DNA of 12,211 nucleotides from Candidatus Aminicenantota bacterium. Lineage in GTDB: Bacteria; Acidobacteriota; Aminicenantia; Aminicenantales; UBA4085. Every line of letters starts with the position of its first letter. The first letter of the stretch is position 1. Positions 1-5,614 of this stretch are shown here, piece after piece. The notes beneath the pieces were generated by a model. That model saw only the letters and a program-made list of their open reading frames with translations. It was not told where the DNA came from and did no database searches. The DNA is taken from the NCBI GenBank assembly GCA_003154255.1, contig PMCY01000053.1:8322-20532 (forward strand), in the 5' to 3' direction. Made by a program: the position numbers and the translations under genes.

Positions 1-425
1 GCGCGTCCGTCCGGATCTCGGGAATGGACGGAAGAGGCCTCGAAGGAGCGATAGGACCCCGAAAGCGCGGGCATTTCGACGCGGACTTCGGCGGGCGCGG
101 AGGCCGGGTCGAAGAGGAGATGCCGGTCGGGGAGCCTGAGCGAGGAATCCCCAATATCCGAAAGGATCAATTCATGCTGGCAATGGCAGGGTTCCAATCC
201 GGGCCCGACCGGGCCGGAGCGGGGCGCCAGCCGGCGGGCGCGGCAATGCTCGCATTCTTCGCACTGGCAGCCGCCGTCGGCGGTGTCGAATTCAACGGCG
301 CTGCCTCCTCCGGCTTTGTGGCAGATGACCAGCTGGGGGAGCGACGTGCGGACGGCGAAGAAGACGTGAAGCCCGACGAAGACGAACGTCATTCGCCAAT
401 GGCGCGCCACGCCGATCCGCCGCAT
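1..425 (-). CDS. Exported cysteine-rich protein, 5' part only (cut by window edge)
   Basis: An uninterrupted reading frame of 141 codons runs leftward off the window edge, so the C-terminus is missing. I do not recognise the family. Taking the ATG at 425, residues 1-11 are basic (Arg at 2, 3, 8, 11) and residues 13-25 are hydrophobic (TFVFVGLHVFFAV), which reads as a signal peptide or N-terminal anchor. The segment after it is rich in cysteine: C35, C53, C55, C58, C61, C80 and C82, including a CxxCxxC (55-61) and an HCxH-like stretch (81-84). This could bind metal or form disulfides; that is inference. There is no CxxCH heme motif. The start is uncertain. ATG 425 has AAGAGG six bases upstream, but ATG 431 coincides with the start point predicted from a near-consensus promoter, which would make the mRNA leaderless. 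A third ATG lies at 392. Confidence 0.62.
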   Translation of the reverse strand, partial: MRRIGVARHWRMTFVFVGLHVFFAVRTSLPQLVICHKAGGGSAVEFDTADGGCQCEECEHCRARRLAPRSGPVGPGLEPCHCQHELILSDIGDSSLRLPDRHLLFDPASAPAEVRVEMPALSGSYRSFEASSVHSRDPDGR

Positions 426-437
426 ATGCATCCTCTT

Positions 438-466
438 ATCGTAGCGCCTCGAGCGGGGGCTGTCAA
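438..466 (-). promoter_or_regulatory. Sigma70-like promoter for the leftward cysteine-rich gene
   Basis: On the minus strand, TTGACA (466-461) is followed after exactly 17 bases by TACGAT (443-438). The seventh base after the -10 box is A431, the A of an ATG in frame with the downstream gene. The mRNA would then start at or next to the initiation codon, and the AAGAGG at 437-432 would not be transcribed. Sequence match only; no transcript data. Confidence 0.6.
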
Positions 467-469
467 TCG

Positions 470-494
470 GCCGAGACCGGCATCTTGTCTCGGC
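470..494. repeat. Inverted repeat between divergent promoters, possible operator
   Basis: GCCGAGAC (470-477) and GTCTCGGC (487-494) form a perfect 8-bp inverted repeat around a 9-base spacer. It starts four bases upstream of the leftward -35 box, and its right arm overlaps the rightward -35 box (485-490). No T-run follows, so it does not look like a terminator. A dimeric regulator controlling both genes is a reasonable guess, but no regulator gene lies beside it in the window. Confidence 0.4.
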
Positions 495-513
495 GCGCCC
501 CCGGCGATAGAAT
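485..513 (+). promoter_or_regulatory. Sigma70-like promoter for the SGNH-hydrolase lipoprotein gene
   Basis: TTGTCT (485-490), a 17-base spacer and TAGAAT (508-513). The seventh base after the -10 box is A520, the A of the predicted ATG, again implying a leaderless transcript. There is no Shine-Dalgarno sequence between the -10 box and the ATG. Confidence 0.55.
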
Positions 514-519
514 GATCCC

Positions 520-1194
520 ATGCAGATACGGATCGGCCGCTGCTCGGTGTTGCTCCTTTTACCCTTGTTCATTTCCGCCTGCGCCTCCCCGCCGCGCGGT
601 GTCATCATTTTTTGCGCCGGTGATTCGCTGACGTCCAAAGCCTACCCCCATTTCCTCCAGAGGCTTTTCAACGCGGACGGCATCGCCGCCCGGGTCATCA
701 ATCACGGTGTCAGCGGCGACACCTCGGGCGAATACCTGTCCTTCCTCCGCAATCCGAGCCGGGCGGAGGCTTTGATGTGGGATCGGCCGGATATCATCCT
801 GATTCAACTCGGGACGAACGATGTGCGCCTGGACGGAGACTTTCTGTCCACGGATCAATTTGTCGCCAACATGCGGCAGATCATCATGTTTTTTAAGGAT
901 TTCATCTCCCGGACCGCGGACCCCTCGCGAATCGTCCTGGCCTTGATCCCGCCTATCCCGGAAAACACGTCCTTTCCCTTCTCTCCGGAATCGGCGCGGC
1001 GGGTCCGCCAGGAGATCAATCCGGCGATCGCCCGGTTGGCCGGCGAATACGGGCTGCCGCTGGTCGACAATTACCGTATTTTCTTCGACCGGCCCGATTT
1101 GCTGCCCGGAGTCCATCCGACCAGGGATGGATTCCGGCTGATGGCCGGGAATTGGTATGCGACCATCAAGGAAATCTTAAAAGATAGAAAATAA
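520..1194 (+). CDS. SGNH/GDSL-family hydrolase, predicted lipoprotein
   Basis: A 224-residue protein of the SGNH (GDSL) hydrolase family, which usually acts as esterase, lipase or acyl/acetyl-ester hydrolase on lipids or glycans. A basic N-terminus, a hydrophobic core (residues 9-19) and a lipobox ending ISAC (C21) suggest secretion and lipid anchoring. Block I is GDSL at 34-37 with S36 as nucleophile. The block II Gly is in SGD (65-67), and block III is GTND at 98-101 (N100). Block V contains H199 in PGVHP, but the Asp normally three residues before this His (DxxH) is Pro196. The protein may rely on a Ser-His pair, use another acidic residue such as D193, or be inactive. The substrate cannot be told from sequence. 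The gene stands alone, divergent from the cysteine-rich gene and 111 bases before the next operon. The start is set by the signal peptide and promoter; no ribosome binding site is visible. Confidence 0.85.
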   Translation: MQIRIGRCSVLLLLPLFISACASPPRGVIIFCAGDSLTSKAYPHFLQRLFNADGIAARVINHGVSGDTSGEYLSFLRNPSRAEALMWDRPDIILIQLGTNDVRLDGDFLSTDQFVANMRQIIMFFKDFISRTADPSRIVLALIPPIPENTSFPFSPESARRVRQEINPAIARLAGEYGLPLVDNYRIFFDRPDLLPGVHPTRDGFRLMAGNWYATIKEILKDRK

Positions 1195-1221
1195 AAGGGA
1201 AAGAGGCAGGACGGGGGACCC

Positions 1222-1239
1222 GCGCCGATTGAACGGCGC
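1222..1239. repeat. Short inverted repeat over the -35 box of the Hfq-like operon
   Basis: GCGCCG (1222-1227) and CGGCGC (1234-1239) flank ATTGAA. The repeat covers the -35 hexamer at 1229-1234. It could be an operator or a weak RNA hairpin at the end of the preceding gene. No T-tract follows, so I do not call a terminator. In GC-rich DNA a 6-bp repeat like this can occur by chance. Confidence 0.25.
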
Positions 1240-1257
1240 CCGCTTCGGTGGTAGAAT
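1229..1257 (+). promoter_or_regulatory. Sigma70-like promoter for the Hfq-like/pdxA operon
   Basis: TTGAAC (1229-1234), a 17-base spacer and TAGAAT (1252-1257). The predicted start is near 1264, leaving a leader of about 40 bases that contains GGAG at 1295-1298, seven bases before the ATG at 1306. This gene therefore has a conventional leader. Confidence 0.6.
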
Positions 1258-1305
1258 AGGTGACAATCAGGACAATCCAAGTCCGATAAAAAGCGGAGTC
1301 CATCC

Positions 1306-1755
1306 ATGAACAGAAAATTGATCAGACCGAATCTCGCTGAAATCAAGGAAAAAATCAAAATTTCAGAGGCCGCGGCCAAACCTCCGGCCCTGCCCCAGCC
1401 GCAACCCATGCCCCAGCCCCGCCCGCCGCATCCGGGCCATTCCTCTCCTCCCGGACGCCCCTCATCGATGCCCCCTTCCCGCGGCATGGGGCCGAAGAAA
1501 ATGCATCCGCCGACCGACACCTCGGCCGAGAGTTATTACTACTTGAAACAGATGAGCAAGAAGACCCCCATGGCCGTCGTCTTTGCCGATGGGGAGGTCA
1601 TCGAAGGCTATATCGAATGGTACGATCGGAACTGCATTAAGCTGAACCGCGACAATGCCCCGAATCTGCTCGTTTACAAAAGCAAGATCAAATATCTTTA
1701 CAAGCTTGATGAGGGCAAGGATGCGGCCGCCGGCGAGTCGGATGATCGTAAATGA
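1306..1755 (+). CDS. Hfq/Sm-like RNA-binding protein with proline-rich N-terminus
   Basis: 149 residues in two parts. Residues 1-25 are charged, and residues 26-69 are low-complexity and rich in Pro, Gln, His and Gly, probably disordered. Residues about 75-134 resemble the Sm fold of Hfq. A short helix (SYYYLKQM) precedes a Sm1-like strand set with FADGEVIEGYIEWYD (93-107; Hfq pattern VNGxxLxGxIxxFD), then the Sm2-like LVYKSKIKYLYK (122-133; Hfq pattern MVYKHAIS). By hand alignment to E. coli Hfq, G96, G101, D107, Y124 and K125 are kept. Proximal-face F42 and H57 are replaced by N109 and S126, and there is a two-residue insertion before Sm2. It may therefore be an RNA chaperone with altered specificity, or a different Sm-like protein. 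GGAG at 1295-1298 supports the start. It overlaps pdxA by four bases (ATGA), so the two are probably cotranscribed and coupled. Bacterial hfq is more often found near miaA. Confidence 0.72.
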   Translation: MNRKLIRPNLAEIKEKIKISEAAAKPPALPQPQPMPQPRPPHPGHSSPPGRPSSMPPSRGMGPKKMHPPTDTSAESYYYLKQMSKKTPMAVVFADGEVIEGYIEWYDRNCIKLNRDNAPNLLVYKSKIKYLYKLDEGKDAAAGESDDRK

Positions 1756-2732
1756 GCCTGCCGAGGATCGGCGTCACACTGGGTGACCCGGCCGGCATTG
1801 GACCGGAAATCGTTCTCAAGGCGCTCCTGCGCTGGCCCGAGCTTCCTCCGGCCCATTATATCCTCTACGGCACCGCCGAGCTCATGGAGAGGGAGGAGCG
1901 ATCGCTCGGCGTCCGGCTGGGCTGGACGTCTTTCGAGCCCGGGACCGAATTCGAGCGGACGCATTTTTCCCTCAAGCCGGCGTCCGCTTCGTTTCCGGCC
2001 CCCGTCAAGGGAAAGGCCTCGGCTGAGGGCGGGCGGGCCTCTTTCGAATTCTTTCGTCAGGCCTCCGCCGATGCCGCTTCAGGGACGATCAAAGCCCTGG
2101 TCACGGCGCCCATTTCCAAGCTGGCCTGGAACCTGGCTGGGGTGGCCTTCCGCGGCCATACCGAGTATCTTGAGCAATTCTATCCGGACGCCATCATGAC
2201 GTTCTGGTCGGAGAAGCTTATCGTCGCCCTTCTCAGCCATCATCTTCCGCTGAAGGCGGCCTTGGAGAAGATCGATAAGGACGGCCTCGTCCGTTTCGTC
2301 TCAGTTCTACGGGCCAGCGTGGAGAAGGCCCGCCCCGGCGCTTACCGCTACCTGATGTCCGGCCTCAATCCCCATGCCGGTGAGAACGGGCTGTTGGGCG
2401 CGGAGGAAACGGACGTGATCGGGCCGGCCGTCGAAGCCGCCCGGGTGGCCGGAGCCGATATCAGCGGTCCGCACGCCCCCGATGTCGTCTTCCGGCTGGC
2501 CTTCGGACGACCGCGACGCATCGTCATCGCCCTCTATCACGACCAGGGGCTCATCCCCTTCAAGCTGGAGGCCTTCGACACCGGCGTCAACGTAACGCTC
2601 GGACTGCCCTTCATCCGCTCCTCTCCCGACCATGGAACGGCCTTCGACATCGCCGGGAAGAACCTGGCCAATCCGCAGAGCATGTTCGAGGCTCTCCGCC
2701 TCGCCGCGGACCTAACGCTTGGCGTTCTTTAG
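1752..2732 (+). CDS. pdxA: 4-hydroxythreonine-4-phosphate dehydrogenase PdxA
   Basis: 326 residues, the usual length for this cytoplasmic enzyme of the DXP-dependent vitamin B6 pathway. It oxidises 4-phosphohydroxy-L-threonine with NAD(P)+; the product decarboxylates to 3-amino-2-oxopropyl phosphate, which PdxJ condenses with DXP. Family motifs are intact: GDPAGIGPEI near the N-terminus, GHTEY with substrate-binding H136/T137, a metal-site histidine in SHHLPL (H164), H208 in LNPHAGENG, H263 in YHDQGLIPFK, and a C-terminal SSPDHGTAFDIAG. The metal histidines correspond by alignment to E. coli H166, H211 and H266. The ATG overlaps the stop of the Hfq-like gene by four bases, so translation is probably coupled. 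The last 21 bases overlap the 3' end of smpB on the other strand. No other B6 gene is present here. PdxA-like dehydrogenases of other pathways exist, but the motif set favours true PdxA. Confidence 0.93.
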   Translation: MSLPRIGVTLGDPAGIGPEIVLKALLRWPELPPAHYILYGTAELMEREERSLGVRLGWTSFEPGTEFERTHFSLKPASASFPAPVKGKASAEGGRASFEFFRQASADAASGTIKALVTAPISKLAWNLAGVAFRGHTEYLEQFYPDAIMTFWSEKLIVALLSHHLPLKAALEKIDKDGLVRFVSVLRASVEKARPGAYRYLMSGLNPHAGENGLLGAEETDVIGPAVEAARVAGADISGPHAPDVVFRLAFGRPRRIVIALYHDQGLIPFKLEAFDTGVNVTLGLPFIRSSPDHGTAFDIAGKNLANPQSMFEALRLAADLTLGVL

Positions 2733-3164
2733 CGCGGCCCGGGCCTCGCGGGCCTGGTCGCGCTCTTTCATCGCCTCTTTTTTCTCGTAGAGCTTCTTGC
2801 CCTTGGCCAGGGCCAGCTCGACCTTGATCAAACCCTTGTCCGTCATGAGAACCTTGGTCGGAATGAGCGTCAGTCCGCGTTCCTGGATCTTGCCCGTCAG
2901 TCGCCTGATCTCGCGGCGGTGGAGGAGGAGCTTGCGCTCGCGGAGGGGGTCATGATTGAAGCGATTGGCCGCCTCATAAGGGCTGATGTGCAGGCCGAAA
3001 AGAAAGATTTCGCCGTTCCGGACGTCGGCGTAGGTGTCCTTCATGGTGACCCGTCCCTCGCGGACGGCTTTGACTTCGCTGCCGAGAAGTGAGATGCCGG
3101 CTTCGAGGCTTTCCAGGATCTCGTAATTGAAGTAGGCTTTTTTATTGACGGAAATCGATTTCAT
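2712..3164 (-). CDS. smpB: SsrA-binding protein SmpB
   Basis: 150 residues, matching the SmpB family, the partner of tmRNA in trans-translation. It delivers tmRNA to ribosomes stalled on truncated mRNA, so that the nascent chain is tagged and the ribosome released. The N-terminal VNKKAYFNYEI, then LEAGISLLGSEVKAVREG, HISPYE and LLHRREIRRL are typical of the OB-fold body. The C-terminus (about 120-150) is a Lys/Arg/Glu-rich tail that folds as a helix in the mRNA channel. The start ATG (3164-3162) overlaps the stop of the upstream CBS-domain gene by four bases, making it the last gene of the carD operon. Its 3' end overlaps pdxA tail to tail by 21 bp. The tmRNA gene is not in the window. Confidence 0.97.
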   Translation of the reverse strand: MKSISVNKKAYFNYEILESLEAGISLLGSEVKAVREGRVTMKDTYADVRNGEIFLFGLHISPYEAANRFNHDPLRERKLLLHRREIRRLTGKIQERGLTLIPTKVLMTDKGLIKVELALAKGKKLYEKKEAMKERDQAREARAALKNAKR

Positions 3165-4429
3165 GACCGGGCCTCGGGGCCGGAATCGAGGGGTTCGACC
3201 CGGATCTGGCTGATGTGCCGCTTGTTCATGCGCTCGACGACGAAGCGGCGGCGGCCATGGACGAGGGCGTCTTTTTCACGCGGCAGGCGGCCGAACTCGT
3301 AGAGAAAGAAACCGGCCAGCGTCGTGTAATCGGCGTTTTCGGGAATGCCCAGGGACAACCGTTCGTTGACGTCCTTGACCGCGGCGGCGCCCTTGATCAG
3401 AGAGGCTCCGCCGGCGAGCGGAGCGCACCAATCCTCTTCCGTCACGTCGTATTCATCCCGGATATCGCCGACGATCTCCTCCAGAATGTCCTCCAGGGAG
3501 AGGATTCCCTCGACGTTCCCGAATTCGTCGACGACGAAGGCCAGGTGGACGGCGTTCTCCTTCATCTGCAGGAGGGCTTTTTCCGCCGACGCGGATTCGG
3601 GGATGTAGAAGGGTTTGCGCAGGAAGCGGAGGAGATCGATCTCCTCCCCGCGAACGAGGAAGGGGATGATGTCCTTGGTGTGGATGAGTCCCTCGATCAG
3701 GTCGAGGCGGCCGCGATAAACGGGAAAACGGCTGAATTCCTCGCACAGGATGGTCTCCAGGATCTGTTCGCGGCCGGCTCCGATTTCCAGGGCTTTGATG
3801 GCCGGCCGGGGGGTCATGATTTCGCGGACCGGACGCGATCCGAGATCGAGGATCTCGTCGATCATTTTCTTGCGGAAGGCGGACATCCCCTTGACCCCGC
3901 TGGTCAGGAGGGCGCGGGTTTCATCCTCGGAAAGGGCCGGGGCTATTCGGGGACGCTGTTCCCTGGAGTTGCGAAAGATGAGGCTGGAAACGAAGGTGAA
4001 GGCCTTGACGAAGGGGAAGAAGGCGAACATGAAAAAGCGGACCGGCCAGGCATAGGTCAGGGCCAGCTTGAGGGGATTGTAGGCGGCGTAGATCTTGGGA
4101 TTGATCTCGGAGAAGAAGAGCAGAAGAAAGGTGGTGGTGGCGGTGGCGTACAGGACAATGGCGTGGACGCCCGGCAGGAGCGTGGCGACGATATACATGG
4201 ACAGCGAAGCGGCCGCGGTATTGGCCAGGGTGTTGCCGATCAGGATGGTGGCCAGAAAATCATCCGTCCGGGAGAGGGTCTTCTTCACCACCGCAGCGCG
4301 GCGGGAGCCCTTTTTTTCGAGATAAGCCAGGGTGTAAGGATTGGTCCCGATCAGGGCCGTTTCGGCCGAGGAAAAGAAGGCGCTGAAAATAACGCAGGCG
4401 ATGAACAGAAGGACCGGCAGGAGGGACAT
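3161..4429 (-). CDS. CorC/HlyC-family membrane protein (CNNM + CBS pair)
   Basis: 422 residues with the domain order of the CorC/HlyC (CNNM-like) family. Residues 1 to about 155 form a DUF21/CNNM transmembrane domain with the signature FFSSAETAL (18-26) and hydrophobic segments at about 3-21, 58-85, 88-107 and 125-150. A CBS pair follows at about 203-258 (starting IMTPRP) and 270-328 (including DEFGNVEGILSLEDILEEI). Residues about 335-415 are the CorC_HlyC C-terminal domain. Members are linked to Mg2+/Co2+ efflux or homeostasis, and the CBS pair commonly senses adenine nucleotides with Mg2+. Older haemolysin names for the family are misleading. It lies ten bases after carD and overlaps smpB by four. 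No Shine-Dalgarno is visible before its ATG, which suggests coupling to carD. The ion transported cannot be read from the sequence. Confidence 0.9.
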   Translation of the reverse strand: MSLLPVLLFIACVIFSAFFSSAETALIGTNPYTLAYLEKKGSRRAAVVKKTLSRTDDFLATILIGNTLANTAAASLSMYIVATLLPGVHAIVLYATATTTFLLLFFSEINPKIYAAYNPLKLALTYAWPVRFFMFAFFPFVKAFTFVSSLIFRNSREQRPRIAPALSEDETRALLTSGVKGMSAFRKKMIDEILDLGSRPVREIMTPRPAIKALEIGAGREQILETILCEEFSRFPVYRGRLDLIEGLIHTKDIIPFLVRGEEIDLLRFLRKPFYIPESASAEKALLQMKENAVHLAFVVDEFGNVEGILSLEDILEEIVGDIRDEYDVTEEDWCAPLAGGASLIKGAAAVKDVNERLSLGIPENADYTTLAGFFLYEFGRLPREKDALVHGRRRFVVERMNKRHISQIRVEPLDSGPEARS

Positions 4430-4439
4430 GGCGGGCGGC

Positions 4440-4958
4440 TTAGGCTTCGAGGCCGGCCTTGACGTCCTTAAATCCGAAGGACAGAGCCTGGGCGATCTTC
4501 CGTTCGATCTGGGGCAGGGGCAGGGCCGCGGCCGCGGACAATTCGGTGACGATAAGCTCCCGGGCCTTCTCCATCATCTTCTTCTCGCGGAAAGACAGGG
4601 GCTTGAGGCGGCTGAGATAATAGAGGCTCTTGAGGACCGCGACCATATCCAAGATGGTTCCCGTTTTCATCAGGTTGATATGTTCCTTGTAGCGGCCCTT
4701 CCAGTTCATGGAGACGGCGATCTCCCCGTTCCTCATGAATTCGAAGATTTCCTTGACCGTGCGCTCGGAGATCAGCTTGCGGATGCCCATCTCTTCGGCC
4801 GAAGTCGCCGGGACCATGACCAGGGTGTTGTTGCATTTGATGCGCAGACAGTAGATGCGGAATCGCTCTCCGTCGTAGCCCTGTTCTTGGATGGATTCGA
4901 TGACCCCTAGGCCTTGATTGGGATAAATGACCTTATCTCCAACCTTAAATGCGTTCAT
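4440..4958 (-). CDS. carD: CarD-family RNA polymerase-binding transcription regulator
   Basis: 172 residues from the chosen ATG. The N-terminal FKVGDKVIYPNQGLGVIE (4-21) opens the Tudor-like RNA polymerase-interacting domain, which binds the beta subunit. The helical C-terminal domain carries NWKGRY (85-90); W86 corresponds to the conserved Trp that wedges into the promoter -10 upstream edge in characterised CarD proteins. Such proteins stabilise open promoter complexes, often at rRNA and housekeeping promoters. The reading frame extends 25 codons further upstream to 5033, but I reject that start: the extension is not family-like, and a consensus promoter (-35 at 4997-4992, -10 at 4974-4969) lies inside it, only ten bases from ATG 4958. 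The mRNA would then have a leader of only a few bases. First gene of carD-corC-like-smpB; divergent from rpmH across about 158 bp. Confidence 0.9.
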   Translation of the reverse strand: MNAFKVGDKVIYPNQGLGVIESIQEQGYDGERFRIYCLRIKCNNTLVMVPATSAEEMGIRKLISERTVKEIFEFMRNGEIAVSMNWKGRYKEHINLMKTGTILDMVAVLKSLYYLSRLKPLSFREKKMMEKARELIVTELSAAAALPLPQIERKIAQALSFGFKDVKAGLEA

Positions 4959-4968
4959 GTGAAATGCT

Positions 4969-4997
4969 ATTATAGTCTTTTCGGCCCAGGGAGTCAA
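4969..4997 (-). promoter_or_regulatory. Consensus sigma70-like promoter of the carD operon
   Basis: Minus strand: TTGACT (4997-4992), 17 bases, then a perfect TATAAT (4974-4969). The ATG of carD begins eleven bases after the -10 box, so the leader would be about 2-7 bases with no ribosome binding site. This supports the start at 4958 and near-leaderless translation. Confidence 0.72.
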
Positions 4998-5059
4998 CAC
5001 GGCGCGCTGTTTTTGCGGTTCTAATTTATTCAAAACGCAACCGTTGGAGGAAATTCGGC

Positions 5060-5089
5060 TTGACAGGCCCCCCTCGTCTCGTTTAACAT
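5060..5089 (+). promoter_or_regulatory. Sigma70-like promoter of the rpmH cluster
   Basis: TTGACA (5060-5065) with TAACAT (5084-5089) after an 18-base spacer; TTAACA at 5083-5088 would give 17. The predicted start is near 5096. The roughly 20-base leader contains AAGGAC (5105-5110), six bases before the rpmH ATG, so this transcript has a normal ribosome binding site. No convincing second promoter was seen in the following genes. Confidence 0.65.
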
Positions 5090-5116
5090 ATCCGCCTTAC
5101 CGACAAGGACAGATCG

Positions 5117-5251
5117 ATGAAGCCTACTTTTAGTCCCAACAATCGAAGAAGGAAGAAAACCCACGGGTTCCTGGTCCGCATGAGCACCCCCGGCGGACAG
5201 AAGGTAATCAAGAACCGGCGAGCGAAAGGCAGAAAACGCCTCGCCGTTTGA
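5117..5251 (+). CDS. rpmH: 50S ribosomal protein L34
   Basis: 44 residues, the standard size for L34, a small basic protein of the large ribosomal subunit. It starts [18 protein letters not shown] and continues with the family pattern [20 protein letters not shown], rich in Arg and Lys throughout. AAGGAC six bases upstream supports the ATG. Its TGA overlaps the rnpA ATG by one base. As in most bacteria it heads the rpmH-rnpA-yidD-yidC cluster. Unlike many genomes, no dnaA is found upstream; carD is divergent there instead. Confidence 0.98.
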   Translation: MKPTFSPNNRRRKKTHGFLVRMSTPGGQKVIKNRRAKGRKRLAV

Positions 5252-5610
5252 TGTCCGAAACTTATGGTCCTCGCGAGAGGATTCGTAAAAAAAAGGATTT
5301 CGCCGGTCTTTACGAGAGCGGCGGTTGTTACCGCGGGAAGTTCTTCAACCTGATTTTCCGCCCCAACGGGCTGGATTTTTCGCGTATGTCCGCGGTCGCC
5401 AGCCGCAAGGTCGGCGACGCCGTTCGGAGGAACAAAGCCCGCCGCCGGGCCCGGGAATTATTCCGCAGAAACAAGGCATTATTGACAATTCCCATGGATA
5501 TACTCGTGATAGCCAAAGCCAGGGCCAACGGAGCCGCCTTCGGCGAGCTCCGTGAGCAGTACCAGGCCGCCCTTCTTTATGCGGCCCGCTGCCGGCCGCT
5601 TTCGGATTGA
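5251..5610 (+). CDS. rnpA: Ribonuclease P protein component
   Basis: 119 residues; the protein subunit of RNase P, which assists the catalytic RNA in cutting the 5' leader from pre-tRNA. The N-terminal RIRKKKDFAGLYESG matches the family start (R-L-x-x-x-x-[DE]-F). The RNR motif VRRNKARRRARE (58-69) is intact. The ATG at 5251 overlaps the rpmH stop by one base; a TTG one codon earlier (5248) is possible but less likely. There is no strong ribosome binding site, so translation is probably coupled to rpmH. An A8 run at 5287-5294 lies within the early coding sequence. Confidence 0.96.
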   Translation: MSETYGPRERIRKKKDFAGLYESGGCYRGKFFNLIFRPNGLDFSRMSAVASRKVGDAVRRNKARRRARELFRRNKALLTIPMDILVIAKARANGAAFGELREQYQAALLYAARCRPLSD

Positions 5611-5614
5611 GCGC

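Noticed and set aside
24..515. Open frame of 163 codons on the plus strand
   Set aside because: It lies opposite the cysteine-rich gene, whose frame has a signal peptide, a promoter and a ribosome binding site. The plus-strand protein is a low-information Gly/Arg/Ala sequence without a promoter, and it crosses the divergent promoter region.
1071..1520. 149-codon minus-strand frame over the SGNH and Hfq-like genes
   Set aside because: It spans the 3' end of one gene, a promoter and the proline-rich start of another; no family features.
2714..2729. Possible terminator AACGC-TTG-GCGTT followed by CTTT
   Set aside because: The stem is only five base pairs, the T-run is three, and it lies within overlapping coding sequence. 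Too weak to call.
2735..2744. 10-bp palindrome GGCCCGGGCC in smpB
   Set aside because: Expected by chance in GC-rich coding sequence; no associated promoter or repeat.
3215..4462. 415-codon plus-strand frame opposite the CorC-like gene
   Set aside because: A GC-rich antisense shadow: the minus-strand protein has clear CNNM, CBS and CorC_HlyC signatures, while this one is repetitive Gly/Asp/Glu with no recognisable domain.
5287..5294. A8 run early in rnpA as programmed frameshift site
   Set aside because: It encodes the expected Arg-Lys-Lys-Lys of the family N-terminus, and the frame is intact; no stimulatory structure was seen.
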